Translations under genes and position numbers: made by a program
Notes under the pieces: generated by a model
Told to the model about the DNA's origin: nothing
Databases searched by the model: none
The model's input: only the letters and a program-made list of their open reading frames with translations
Assembly: GCA_025677825.1 (NCBI GenBank)
Contig: JAIXMO010000005.1
Coordinates: forward strand, 620,001 to 684,000
DNA: 64,000 nucleotides
Reading direction: 5' to 3'
Source of the DNA: Helicostylum pulchrum
Taxonomy: Eukaryota; Mucoromycota; Mucoromycetes; Mucorales; Mucoraceae
Shown here: one piece after another, positions 11,270-21,863 of the stretch
Layout of the letters: every line of letters starts with the position of its first letter
Position numbering within the stretch: position 1 is the first letter of the stretch

Positions 11270-12461
11270 TTGTATGTATAAAAAGGAAAAAGATAACAGC
11301 AGAGAAAAAAGAAACAAAAAAAAAAAAAGGTTACAAGTGACTGCCATCACTGCCTTCTTCGACATTAGAGGACTTTAAATAAAATTGGAGTAACATCCCT
11401 TACAAACACTACTGATCTCATACTTCATTATAACTGTCTACAAATATTATAAATAAAACAGTATAGTTTAAAGTTAGTTGTATCGTTACGCTGATAGAAA
11501 AGAGAGTCACACAATAGAGCAATCAATTTTAGACTGCTCATATGAGCTCTTAAAAACAAAAAGAAAATGTAACCGTCAGTTGCAGAGTATACTAACAAAA
11601 ATAGGATTAAAAGAAAGTAATTCGGATGCATATTCGAAGGCGATACTCTACTTTGACGAGCCTGTAAGAGTTGTAAGTAAATATTTTAAATATTTCTAAT
11701 GAACCAAAAGCTCATAGAGCTTCTCATTTTTATTACTGGACATAGTTATCACGAAAAATACAATTGAACTATCCAGCAGCAGTGTATGAAATAAAGTCCT
11801 TTCTTTAAAAATGTCAGTAAAAAGGAAAATCTTTATCGAGAGTAAATTATATGTTTAATAGAGCAATATGCATTGATATTTATTGATAAATATCACATAC
11901 GCACGATAAATAAACAGAATAATATTATTTATTCGATTGTGGCTTCGTTACTGATAGAAACACGCTTTTAAGCTTACTACAGAGGTATATCGCTGTTATT
12001 TAAATCGTTTCTTATACAAACTACTTACTTGAACCGAAAACATGTAATATTTTTTTTTCTGGTAAATAATTTTTTTTATTTTATGTCGCATGTTAGACAG
12101 AGATACGAAAGGGTATTTACAGATGGCTTTGGACTATATTTTCAACGCTACAGCAAATCAAGCTTTGAGTAACGAACCTTTTCAACTAACCTCGCCGGTC
12201 AACAAAGAATAAAAGGAGGAAGAAGTTTAAAGTTAAGCGATCCTTCCTCCCATCAGAAAAGATATCCGTAATCTCATACAGAAATGATAGCATATGAAGT
12301 GCCACAAAAAATAATACAGCTGCCCCTATCAAGATAGTAACGAATTACCTTTTTTTTTTGGTCAATAAATAGAAGACAATGGTTGCACTCTAGAAAACAA
12401 ATATAGAAAGTAAGTTTACTTTTTTTTTAACAGTTCCAGATACTAAGTAACTAATTTTTTT
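11270..12461. other. Gene-poor stretch with one weak open frame
   Basis: No recognisable gene. A 73-codon open frame at 11478-11699 (+) has a Lys-rich helical look (ELLKTKRKCNRQLQ) and could be a leftover exon of the TnpB/Fanzor-like remnant downstream, but nothing in it identifies it. T-tracts and scattered stops fill the rest. Confidence 0.35.
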
Positions 12462-12620
12462 TTGGCAGAAAAAAAGAAGGCGAGAAAAGCTGCGAGCATT
12501 GAAATATGCTTAACCCCCAATGGTAAGAATATTTGGCACAGAGACATCAACGCCGCTATAAACATCAAAAATATAATGATGGGATTATGTAAGGCACCAA
12601 GGTACTCTTTAAAAGAAGTC
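12462..12620 (+). pseudogene. C-terminal fragment of a TnpB/Fanzor-like RuvC nuclease
   Basis: Short coding fragment with a Lys/Arg-rich lead, a single EIC, then IWHRDINAAINIKNIMMG. The W-(H/N)RDxNAAxNI pattern is the third RuvC motif of TnpB-type RNA-guided nucleases and their eukaryotic relatives, the Fanzors; the Asp is the catalytic residue. The usual CxxC...CxxC zinc ribbon just upstream is reduced to one visible Cys, and no RuvC I/II motif was found in the preceding 1.2 kb. The fragment is therefore read as a decayed copy, or the last exon of a copy whose other exons are no longer recognisable. The motif is seen; family assignment is by resemblance. Confidence 0.55.
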
Positions 12621-12897
12621 ACTTTTTTAGGGTGTACAAGGACGGCCCTAATGTTCCATTTAAGGACAAGGTTTTACCATTATTTAGCTTTTTCACAAAA
12701 CTCTATTTCCCTTTTCTCTCTTAATATCACATTTTTTATTTTTATTTTTATTTTTTAAAAAAAGAGGAAATACGCGTATACGCAGTAAAAGAAATATATT
12801 AAAAAGTTTTTTTTTTTAAAAAAAGAAATATATACCAGTCGATACCACTTTTCTTTATTAAATACACACAAAAATATATACACTTCAATTTCTTTTA

Positions 12898-14072
12898 ATG
12901 TCAGTTTACCGTCAAGACAAAGAAGAATCGCCATGGGCCATCCTCGATCCTTCTTTAAAACAACATTGTTCACTTAACGATCCCTCATCTTTCAAACCGA
13001 CATACCTGGAATATCCAGTTTCTATAATACACTCGCCTAGTATAGAAGGTATACTAGAATATACACTTTTTTTTTTGCATAATTTGAAAATAACCAATTT
13101 TTTTTTCATTGTTTTATTTTCGTTTAAAAATTTTTTTCATTTAAAAAGAAGAAGAAAAGGAACCAGAAAATCAGCAAGAATTACTACTAGAAAATTGTAC
13201 TAGTAAAATAAATGAAATAGAGACAGAACTAATACATCATCGAAATAGGTTTGTGATGAAATCTACGTCATTTGTTTATTCATGGCTAAACTGTTTTTTT
13301 TAGTATCTATTCCGAAAAGCTCAAAGTATTACAAGACGAACTGTTATCTATTGAGAATGGTATACTTTATAGTTATAATTATTTAGAAATAAATAAAAAC
13401 TAAAAGCTAAAAAATAAAAAAATATAGAAACATATAAAGAAATAATAAAACAAGACAAAAAGCTTGTGCGGAAAAGAGATAAGGAGCTAGCAACAATGGA
13501 AGCCATGTATCAATATCAATTAGAAATGGTAGAAAAGCAAGTAGAGCACGAAAGACTTCAAATTCTAGAAGATATTAACGTAACCTTGGCTATATATATA
13601 CACATGTACACATATATTTAAACCCTTTTTTTTTTTTACATAGCAAAAGACAGATTTCGCTCGAAGAGTAATAATCTCTGAGGGCAGTCTAAATGTTAGT
13701 TGTAAGTAGAATATACTAGAATTTTTATTTTATTTTTATAATGTCTGAAAAAAAAAGATTTTTTTTAATAGCTACTACGAAAAAACGAAAAGAAATTTCG
13801 CCGTCTTATTCAGAAACAGATGAAACAGAATCTGATGTCGAACAAAATATCGGCTTTAAAAAAATACATTTAAAAAAGAAGATTAGCAAGTTACAGGCTA
13901 TCTCTGACAGACAGAGAGCCTCGAAAAAAAATCTAGAAGATGCACTTAGTATTGATAACCAAGAGGATTTGGACCTCGATATGATGATGATAAAAAAGGT
14001 ACGTTTTTTTTTTAAAAAAAACAAAAAAAAATTAAAAATAACTTTAAAATTTAGAGCATATGTGGCGATTAA
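12898..14072 (+). CDS. Sds3/BRMS1-like coiled-coil protein (Rpd3L/Sin3 complex)
   Basis: Likely an Sds3-family subunit that helps hold the Sin3-Rpd3 histone deacetylase complex together in the nucleus. Six or seven small exons join in frame from ATG 12898. The first encodes a Pro-rich lead (PTYLEYPVSIIHSPS). Later ones give LKVLQDELLSIENETYKEI and a long charged helix, MEAMYQYQLEMVEKQVEHER, followed by FARRVIISEGS. This is the order and character of the Sds3 core (LQ-x-L..I.NGTH.E, then coiled coil, then a basic segment). A Ser/Glu-rich linker and EDLDLDMMMIKK lie near the end, like the Sds3 terminal acidic motif. The end depends on the last acceptor: AG at 14053-14054 gives a short SICGD tail with stop 14070-14072. 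Using AG two bases later gives a hydrophobic 60-residue tail ending 14236, judged less likely. An Rxt3 gene of the same complex lies at 33.6-36.1 kb. Confidence 0.6.
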
Positions 14073-14275
14073 TTTTATTTATTTTCTTATGTTTTGGCGT
14101 AAAGAAAACAAAAAAGTCCTTCTGTATATTTTTATTTCGAAATTCTGTTCATTATTTTATCGATATTATCTTTTATCATGTTTATTTGCATATCCTGGAA
14201 TTCGTTTTCCTAAACAGTATATATATTATTATTTAAGAAAAAAAAAAACATTTTTTTTTTTCAAAAAAATAAAAA

Positions 14276-16793
14276 CTAAAAAATAAATACCTTGTTTAGT
14301 TCTAGTTTTTGGATCAAGTTCAAAAGTGACACGAAATAAGTCTTTTTCATTTCGTTAATATTTTCCTGGTTCCAGATAGTTGTCTAAAAATAAAAATAAT
14401 AAACAAACACGTTATTTTTTTTTTATTTTTTTTTTTACCAAATTTTTTTCTTCATCTTTAAGAAGGAGATAAAAGTAAAGATTGATGGCCTGCATTATAT
14501 GACTATAGTCGTCCCAAAAGGTCTCAATTCTCCAATTAGATGTAAATATAAGAGGAAAAAACCTTTTTACAATCAATGGGCTGGTAAAGATAGAGAAAGT
14601 CTATTAAAAAAAAAAAAAAATTATTTTTTGAAAAAAATTAAATTTTTTTAAAAAAAGTACCTTATGATTAAAACACCCATCGATTTGATCTTTTAATAGA
14701 CCAATAGCAGCGGTTTTCATAGTAGGATACGGACATCGATCCAGCAGCTCTATCAAAAAAAATACACGCGTCTCATCGTCTGCAAAGTATAAAAACTTCT
14801 CTATCAATTTATAGGATAAAAATCGGATAGAAGCGTCGGGACAAGTAGATGCAACAGAAGAAATAACCTATTATTTTTTTTTAAGTTTCAAATAATTTCC
14901 TAGATAAAACAAGTTACCTCAATGATTCTTGAAGCAGGGAATACAAGTTCGGGACCGCATGGACCTTGAATGGGTTTTTGTATATCGTCCATAGTAACTT
15001 TAGTTTCGATATTGTCAGACAAATAGAGCATCGTAAATATTCCTTTGTCGGCTTGACAGATCATTTCGTTAGATCTATACATAAATTAATGACGGTTTAT
15101 ACTTTATTTTTTTTTTTAAAAAAAAAAGAACTATTTTTTTTTTACCTAACGAGTAAATTAAGTAAAATACCAATGTATTTTTTAGCAAATTCAAACACGC
15201 TTAAATCAGGAGAAAAGTTATTGACACTGGAAGTATGAAAGATAATGGGATATAAGATACTATCGTACAAAGACAAAGTGATAAGAGTCGCAATTCCGTT
15301 GTAACTCAAAGGATACATTCTAGAGTTAATCATTTGTCGGTCATCATCCGAAAGTCTGTCCTCTATATAAATATGAGCAGGTTAGTATTTTTTTCTTTTA
15401 TATTTTTTTTTCGGGTTAAAAAAATGGTATATACCTAAAGAAATGTTATAGTGATCCTTCTTATTTAAAGAATCTTGTAATTTATACATTCTATCGTACG
15501 AGAAACCACAGTTAGAAGATATTTTCTACACCAAAAAAAAAAAAATCTGGGTTAAAATACACATAAATAAAAATAATAAAGTGGCTTTACGGAACAACGT
15601 AGAACAATATCAAACATGGGCTTGTAGTTTTCGTTATTGAAATTTCCTCTTTCTTTTGATTCCAATGGTTTTTGAATTGTATACTTTGTATGAAACTCTT
15701 GAAAGTAAACTTTTGAAAGTTGCATATCGAAATTGGCCAAGATATTTTCATATACTAAGCTTAATAGGTAATAACCGAGGTAACGTCTTCTTGTATCACC
15801 ATTTTTCGAACCTATATCGTTTGTATCAAGCTATTTTATGGGGAGTTTTTTTTTAGTGATACCCCCTTTTTTTTGTAAAAGATAAAAGTTGGGTAACTTA
15901 CAGGAAACTCCGATACCGTTTGAGCAACAGTCTTTTTATGAATAAACTCAATAAAATCTAAACAGTTATTCGTCAACAAAAGGATTGTTTTTTCCCAAAA
16001 ACCAGACGTCTTTTTTGAATGAGCGTCTGCATACATAGATTTGGTAGTTAAAATAGTTTCAATGGTACCAATGACTTTGGCCAAATAGTTTGAAAGAAAT
16101 GGAAGGAATAGCATCCAATCTCTTGCTTTTGTCATTTTTTCTAAACCTGGTACAATAATTTGAAATCAGAATAGGGAAAAGTTTTTTTCTTTTGTTTGTG
16201 TAATTTTTTTTTTACCTCTTCCAAACAATTGCACGTACTCGGAGGATAATTTGGCCAAGCTGTAGCATTGAATTTCATCATTGTATTCCCAAGATATACA
16301 AATTAGTTGATCCATCATATTCTCGACCAGTTCATCATGGTCAAGTTGATCAGCCAATAATTCAATTAAAATAAAACTCGTTTGTTGAATTTCAATATCT
16401 GTATCATTTAATAGTGGTAATAAACTATCTAACAGCTGAAAACCAACTGTCAAAACAGTTTGCTTCTAAAATAGGCTTTTTAAGTAACGCTTTTTTTCTT
16501 TGTTTCCGCTCTACTTTAACGTATTCACTTACTTTTTCGATATTGTTGTCTTTTAAAATAAAAATAATCTGTGATAATGTTGATTTGGATATAGTCTCCT
16601 TTTTCGTGATAATAGCTTCAAGTTGACTTATAGAAATACTCAAGTTGGCGTCATGTTGTTCTATCTCACTAATCTACAATGGCGAAACTTTTTTGTCAGG
16701 AACAGAGATACTAAATAGCCTGTTTTTACTTACTGTGTCTATAGAGGGGTCAAGCAGGTAATGCTGATTACTATTGAACATACTACTCTTCAT
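14276..16793 (-). CDS. Glomulin/ALF4/Yap-binding (Ybp) family helical-repeat protein
   Basis: All-helical protein in the family that includes animal glomulin (an Rbx1/cullin-RING inhibitor), plant ALF4 and yeast Ybp1/Ybp2. A role in restraining cullin ligases or in the oxidative-stress relay through Yap1 is possible by family only. Many exons on the minus strand, starting at ATG 16793. Exon 2 ends IEK at a GTAAGTGA donor near 16532 and rejoins at LLDSLLPLLNDTDIEIQQTS. Later exons give FWEKTILLLTNNCLDFIEFI, PLSYNGIATLITLSLY, VFEFAKKYIGILLNLLV. The family hallmark near the end is SSVASTCPDASIRFLSYKLI, then RVFFLIELLDRCPYPTMKTA with GLLKDQI. The stop lies at 14276-14278. Starts 86 bp downstream of the RPAIN stop on the same strand. 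Exon borders in the 14.6-15.9 kb part are approximate. Confidence 0.72.
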
Positions 16794-16879
16794 CTCGTTT
16801 CTTTCTGCAAAAAAAAAAAACAACAACAATAAGAAACAGAAGATAACAGTCACATTATACATATTTTATTTAAAAGTAT

Positions 16880-17529
16880 TTACATAGAAAACATAGTCCA
16901 TAAATCACAGACACTACAGATAGCCAGCAGTGTATCATCAGTTCCTGGCTCAAGAGCATACTCCATTGAACCATGACAGGTGGAAGTATGTGTAAGCGCT
17001 GATTTTTCTATCTCAACTAGACATCGTTCAGTCGCATAGAACCCACAGTTTGGACACGAAAGAATCGGTACGTCACTTAAGGTAGAAGAACCAAGGTAAG
17101 CTCTTTGGCAGTGAACACAAATTTTATTGTCCAGCGAATCTTGATATTGCTCAATAGCGTTATCTAACTCGACTTGTTCTTGCTGTAAATAAAAATTGGT
17201 TTCTTCTTCTTGATAATCTCGTATACTTTGGTCGATTAACTCATCCATATCTGTAATCCCTTCTTCTTTCATTGCTTTTTCATTTGCTGCTTTAAATTGA
17301 GTCCATTCCTTCTCTAATATGACATGCATCCACTAAAAAAAATTATACAATGTCAGTTTTGAAAGAAGGAAGGTAGAGTGGGAAGCAAACTAACCTGTTC
17401 TTCTCTTATTTTATCAATCTTGTCTTGCCTTGCTGTCTTTATTCGATCTGTACATTGCTGTCGAAACTTATCATGCCAACGGCGTTTGTTATCGCTTATA
17501 CTTTTTACGGGTCGACGAGCTGTATTCAT
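16880..17529 (-). CDS. RPAIN: RPA-interacting protein (RPAIN family)
   Basis: In animals RPAIN carries replication protein A into the nucleus through importin beta; the same role is presumed here. Two exons (17395-17529 and 16880-17332) give 195 aa, matching the family. The N-terminal block has RRWHDKFRQQCTDRI and a basic stretch; the middle has VILEKEWTQF and the acidic helix EELIDQ-like MDELIDQSIRDYQEEE. The C-terminal block is a Cys/His zinc-binding module: ICVHCQ, LSCPNCGFYATERC, STCHG and ICSVCDLW. The start is the first ATG in a good context and agrees with the family N-terminus. Confidence 0.88.
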
Positions 17530-18174
17530 TTGTCTAAATAAAGAAGGACAGTCTTTGTGTTCCTCTCTCTCTTTAAAAATATTTTCTGCGCCAGTTAAAT
17601 GCCGGCCTTACTTCAATTGACAGCGCGTCTTTTTAGATCGAAAAAGAATACGCGACAAGAGGATACTCTAAAATAATACTAGATCCTCGTTATTCTAGAA
17701 AATCAAGGTAATACAGATGTCTCAGGTATATCTTTACATTTTCTCTTATCGGTAAAGTTTCATAAGTATCCTTTATCTAATAAAGCTGAAAAGGGATCTC
17801 ATTATTATATTTTGAAATAGCCTTTTATTTAGTACCAGCGAAGCTGATTATTTAACTGCTTATTTTTTATTCTTTGTGTTTTTATATTTTTTTTTGATTG
17901 TATATTTTTGTGAATATACAACACTTGTAACAGCCTGTAACAAAAAAAAAAGGAAAGCCTGTAACAGCTTGCGCAGAAAGTTTGTGCAGGCTGTTTTTTT
18001 TTGTACAGGCTGTTACAGGCAAAACAAATTTTTTTAGGAAAAAAATACCCCCCCTCAATAAGGCAATCATAATCCTAATTAGGAATAATTATAACATCTT
18101 TATTAGATTACGCAACTTTATAAATGCATAATTTTTTTTTTCTTCCAATAACTTTTTTTTTATTTTATTTGAAA
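17530..18174. other. AT-rich intergenic region entering mobile-element debris
   Basis: No gene seen. It holds the 5' flank of RPAIN and, in its distal part, the foldback structure listed separately at 17931-18019. Confidence 0.4.
17931..18019. repeat. Foldback built from repeated GCCTGTAACAGC blocks
   Basis: The block CCTGTAACA occurs twice in direct order (about 17935 and 17958). The inverse TGTTACAGGC appears at about 18010-18019, and an inner pair GCTTGCGCAG / TTGTGCAGGC lies between. The result is a nested hairpin of about 90 bp, like a miniature foldback or the end of an inverted-repeat element. Confidence 0.55.
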
Positions 18175-18188
18175 TGTCTACTTACGAA

Positions 18189-18233
18189 GAACTCATTGAA
18201 CTCATTGAACTCATTGAACTCATTGAACTCACT
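18189..18233 (+). repeat. Five 9-bp tandem units (GAACTCATT)
   Basis: Five consecutive 9-bp units, the last with one mismatch (GAACTCACT). In frame with the ATG at 18175 they read as repeated Glu-Leu-Ile. They sit just upstream of the Harbinger-like remnant, in a frame that stops soon afterwards. Confidence 0.85.
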
Positions 18234-18413
18234 GAAGGGTCAAATTTATTCAACAAGAAATATGGAACCTCTGGAACATAGCTAATGCAGCCGTTCAAAG
18301 CTACGTCACTTTAAATGGAATGCAAAGGAACTTGATCCAAGAAGCTTTCCTCATTCACTTTTCAGCTATTTTTGATATACCATCTTATTTCTACTCGTTG
18401 CCTTTCTTGATAG

Positions 18414-19100
18414 TTGGCACACGATCAACTCGTAAGATCCCATCAAGAAAGGGTTCAAGCCATGCAAACAGGTTTTGAATGGCCACCTGCATCTACACAT
18501 GTATTTACCCATTGTTTGTCAAATGTTATTGGGGCACTCGATGGTAAAAACGCGGTCATTGAATCCCCTAGGGTTCATGCAGAATATTGGCGTGATAGAA
18601 AAGGGAACTTTGCCATGAAACTGACAGCCGTATGTGACGATAAATGTCGTTTCACATATATTCGTGTAGGGGACTCAGGTATGGTTTATAACTAATTTAT
18701 CAAATATCTACCACCTTGCTGATAACATTAAATAAGTCGTACGCATGATGCTGCTGCGTTTAAATGGACCGAGATATTCACAGTATTCATGCGACACACA
18801 GAAATGTTCAACGACAAGAATGTCACGTCTTTCGAAAACTGGTGTTCATCAAAGAAAGTTGACTTTATGGTGTCCAAGCCCAAAAGGAAACGTTATGTCA
18901 ATAATTCAACGATATCTGTTCGGTCGCTATACATTCTAAAGGAAGAATATTTTGGTAAGTCGGGATGAATATGTGTTCCAGGAATACAAATGCAACAGAT
19001 TAATTTTTTTTTTTGAAATTTTAGCCGAAATCGTGAAAAGGATTGTTCAATTCCTGACTGAATACCGAATACAGGTTCGAGATGGATTACGAGGGTTAAG
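18414..19100 (+). pseudogene. PIF/Harbinger-like (DDE_4) transposase remnant
   Basis: Decayed transposase. The readable part contains NVIGALDGKNAVI, where the D of ALDGK corresponds to the first catalytic Asp. It is followed by EYWRDRKGNFAMKLTAVCD and FTYIRVGDSG, the usual block of Harbinger/HARBI1 enzymes. After a probable short intron, and in another frame, HDAAAFKWTEIF matches the second catalytic Asp region (HD..x.F). Frames change and stops intervene further on, and no third catalytic Glu block is clear. It is therefore not functional. A Myb/SANT-like gene, the usual partner of Harbinger elements, is found as a separate wreck at 49.2-50.1 kb. Confidence 0.7.
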
Positions 19101-19149
19101 TATGATCCATGAGTAATAGCAGAACGGAGATAGGTTAATTCAAGGCTGG

Positions 19150-19735
19150 ATTAATTATTGATTGAAATTTGAAGAAGCAAGGGTTCAAAATACTGGGTTA
19201 CGTAAGAAAGTCAGGAGGAGCCGAAGACCATAAAACACGGATCAAATTATTGAATCCCATGTGTCAACGGTTAAAAGAACGATCGTTGGTCGACCGTGTG
19301 TTCGTCTCTTATAATTCTCAGGCTAATGATCCGTTGGCTGAACGAGATATGGAGCAGAAAGATGAACCGCTAACACAGTTATCTGCGGAAGGAAATACTC
19401 AAGGTAAACAAATCAGTGTCTCATTGTATCCAAATTTTTTGATTGCTTCTTTTTACTAGATATGCTGGCGTACATTGCGAACACAGAAAAAATTTGCTTG
19501 TAGCATTGGACTACGCTGGCTTATCAACCAATTGCAATGACTTGCACGGGTTCTTGACGTAAGCGGATAGTTATGAAACCTTATGAAATTAGAATAGCTC
19601 ATTAACTGCTTTTTGAAATAAACAACATCCAAACCTTGAAAAAGTTATGATCGACACCATGCCAACCGAGAACGTCATCCATGTCTATGAACGAAATCAA
19701 TTATTTGATATATACACGCTATATATTCACACTTT
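19150..19735 (+). pseudogene. Broken gene with serine-recombinase-like pattern
   Basis: Readable segments: ILGYVRKSGGAEDHKTR, then CQRLKERSLVDRVFVSYNSQA, LAERD, and after an apparent intron MLAYIANTEKICL. A one-base loss then shifts the frame to VALDYAGLSTNCNDLHGFL, and a last block is PNLEKVMIDTMPTENVI. The layout resembles the catalytic domain of serine recombinases (GYxRxS at the start; later a hydrophobic strand followed by LDR..RS..DL), with the LDYAGLSTNxxDL block at the place of LDRLxRSxxDL. The resemblance is pattern-level only. It may instead be an unrelated Mucorales repeat gene. The frameshift makes this copy non-functional. Confidence 0.5.
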
Positions 19736-20104
19736 TTGATTACTATTTTGAAGTCTGCTTTGCTGCTTTATTTTGACAAGTACAGATTTACTACGGGTAA
19801 ATCTATACCGCGTGTATTTTCTTTATAAAAGATGTCCGTGACACTGTTACCTGCTTGTTATTCTTTATCGTGATCTGATCACTACAAATAACTCGGTCCG
19901 TTTGTTATTCACAACTCCCTATTTTACTATCATCTGATTCAACTGTCATTGAAATCTTCTCATTTATATAAATAGCCATTCTTATTCCTTTCAAATAATA
20001 AAATCACTTTGCTTTACTTTTATCAATTTTATTGACTTAAAAATATATTAGCAAATATATCACTATTAAATAAGCCAGAAACATTAAAAAAAATTTGAAT
20101 ACAG
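19736..20104. other. Unassigned stretch between transposon remnants
   Basis: No open frame or RNA pattern recognised; AT-rich with scattered stops. Confidence 0.3.
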
Positions 20105-20545
20105 GAAGAAGCCATATCAACGCTTTGGAACTCGCAAGCTAACATTAATTAAGCCATTTGCGGATATTCCACCTAAAATCGATGCTGCGTTTGCTTTCGT
20201 CGTAGGCACTGTAACTATTGCAGGAGTGCCTTTCTTTGACCAAGCCATACCCCGTTTCAAATTAATGTGAAAGGCTGATTCATCAAGAAAAACACAATTT
20301 GTTGTGAAATCCAGGTCAGTTTGCTGCCACTTTTAGACCCAGTCGTTTCTTTGCTGAATCTTTTCCTCACTGTTCCTTTCCACAAGATGAAACTGTGCTT
20401 GCTTAATTGACAAATTACACCGAAGGTTTATTCATTAGGAACTGAGTACGAGAACTTATTGTTTCGATAGAGAATAGAACCTCATCAACAACGTGCCCTT
20501 GTCTATCTTCATAAAAAAATTGCATACTCATCTCCAATATCTGTA
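20105..20545 (-). pseudogene. Tc1/mariner-type transposase remnant
   Basis: On the minus strand the segment from about 20330 to 20105 reads NCVFLDESAFHINLKRGMAW, then SKKGTPA and ASILGGISANGLINV. The DE(S/A)xF and WSxKGxPA blocks surround the second catalytic Asp of Tc1/mariner DDE enzymes (DDE_3). Upstream, frames containing EDRQGHVVDE are interrupted by stops, so this is a dead fragment. No terminal repeats were identified. It differs clearly from the more complete Tc1-type element at 52.4 kb. Confidence 0.75.
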
Positions 20546-20773
20546 AAATAAATTATAAGTAAAATGGACGCAGAAATTCTCCCCCCCCCCCTTTTTTTAA
20601 TTTGTAGTCTATTAGGGTAAATATAAATGCTGATCTTCGAGATTTTTCTTTTATTCTTGTAAAAGATATTAATTTTGTAAGGTTTGATATCAAAAAACTG
20701 TCAAATCAACTTTTTTACACAAAACTTCTCATATTAAAAAGTTTAATTTTTGTGTGCGCTAAGCAATATGGAA

Positions 20774-21812
20774 ACATCTAAAATTGGGCGAGAAAACGCG
20801 CTTTAAAGAAATCGCTAATTTAAGGACCGCTTAACTCAAATTTTAGCAAAAAAAACAAACGTCTAAAACGGTGATTACTCAGTCAGTATTTTTATTAAAT
20901 ATATACTTCTAAATGGATTAAATGCGCCTAAAAGAGAAATTTATTATCATTGTTTTTTTTACAAACAAAGGCAAAGTGGAAATCGAGTAATTTTAAAATG
21001 ACCTCAAAAACACAAAAGGGGTTGACCCCCCAAAATGATCAAAAATGCCAAAAATGACCGACCGAAAAAAAAAGTTGAAAAATCGAAAAAATTATATAAC
21101 AGCAAGCAGTTTTCAATATTTGACATTAAATAAACTATCCTAAGGAGTAACTTTTACTAAGTCAGCTGGAAAAAAGAATCGCTTCCTGATGTTCAATCAT
21201 ACAAAGAAAACACCTTATTTCGATCACCGAAAAACGACCTTTTTTTAGAAGTTACTTCTAAACCTGTACTTAAAAAGACGCGTTTTTAAGATGATAATGA
21301 ATGAAAAATGATGTATTATAATACTTTAAATAGTTCTTGAACTCGCCCAAGTTATTGTACAGTAGAATATGGTGTGTATCGTTTTCTGCAAGAGCTCAAA
21401 CATGAAAATTATATTAAAAAATTTACTGCTGTCAATTAAAAATTGAAGAGATATATATTTGAATACCACATTACAATGTATTTAAAAACTTCTAGTCATG
21501 ATATACAGGACTAAAACATACCTTTGTGTTCACTTTATTTGGTTTATACAGCTTCCCTTTTCAATCTTTCATTACTTAGCAACCATCTGTATTTAATTGC
21601 TTTTCTTAGTTAATTTTCTAAAGATTCACTGCTTATACACATTCCATTCGAGTCTAAGTTTATTGTCTTTATATTTTTATTATCCTCTCTCTATCAGTTT
21701 GATTATTATTCCTTTGTTTTATGAGCAGCATCCATTGATAATACACTTTTGAAGACAAGACGCTTTCGTTCATAAATTAAATAAACACACCTCAAAATTA
21801 TTAGTTGAAAAC
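20774..21812 (+). mobile_element. Repeat family, copy A (5'-truncated, otherwise longest right part)
   Basis: Nearly identical to 39308-39997 and, in reverse, related to 54661-55600. It begins abruptly at ACATCTAAAATTGGG, where copies B and C continue to the left, so the left arm is missing. It keeps a 360-bp segment (21263-21622) that is absent from copy B. It contains the conserved core around GGGGTTGACCCCCC (21015-21035). No coding capacity is conserved between copies. Confidence 0.85.
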
Positions 21813-21863
21813 CTTTTTTTTTTTTACATATATTTATTATTTATACGGAATCTATATATTAAT

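Noticed and set aside
14057..14236. Hydrophobic 60-residue tail (HMWRLILFIFLCF...) as the end of the Sds3-like protein
   Set aside because: It depends on a splice acceptor two bases away from a better fitting one. The tail is AT-composition hydrophobic, and a membrane end makes no sense for an Sds3-type protein.
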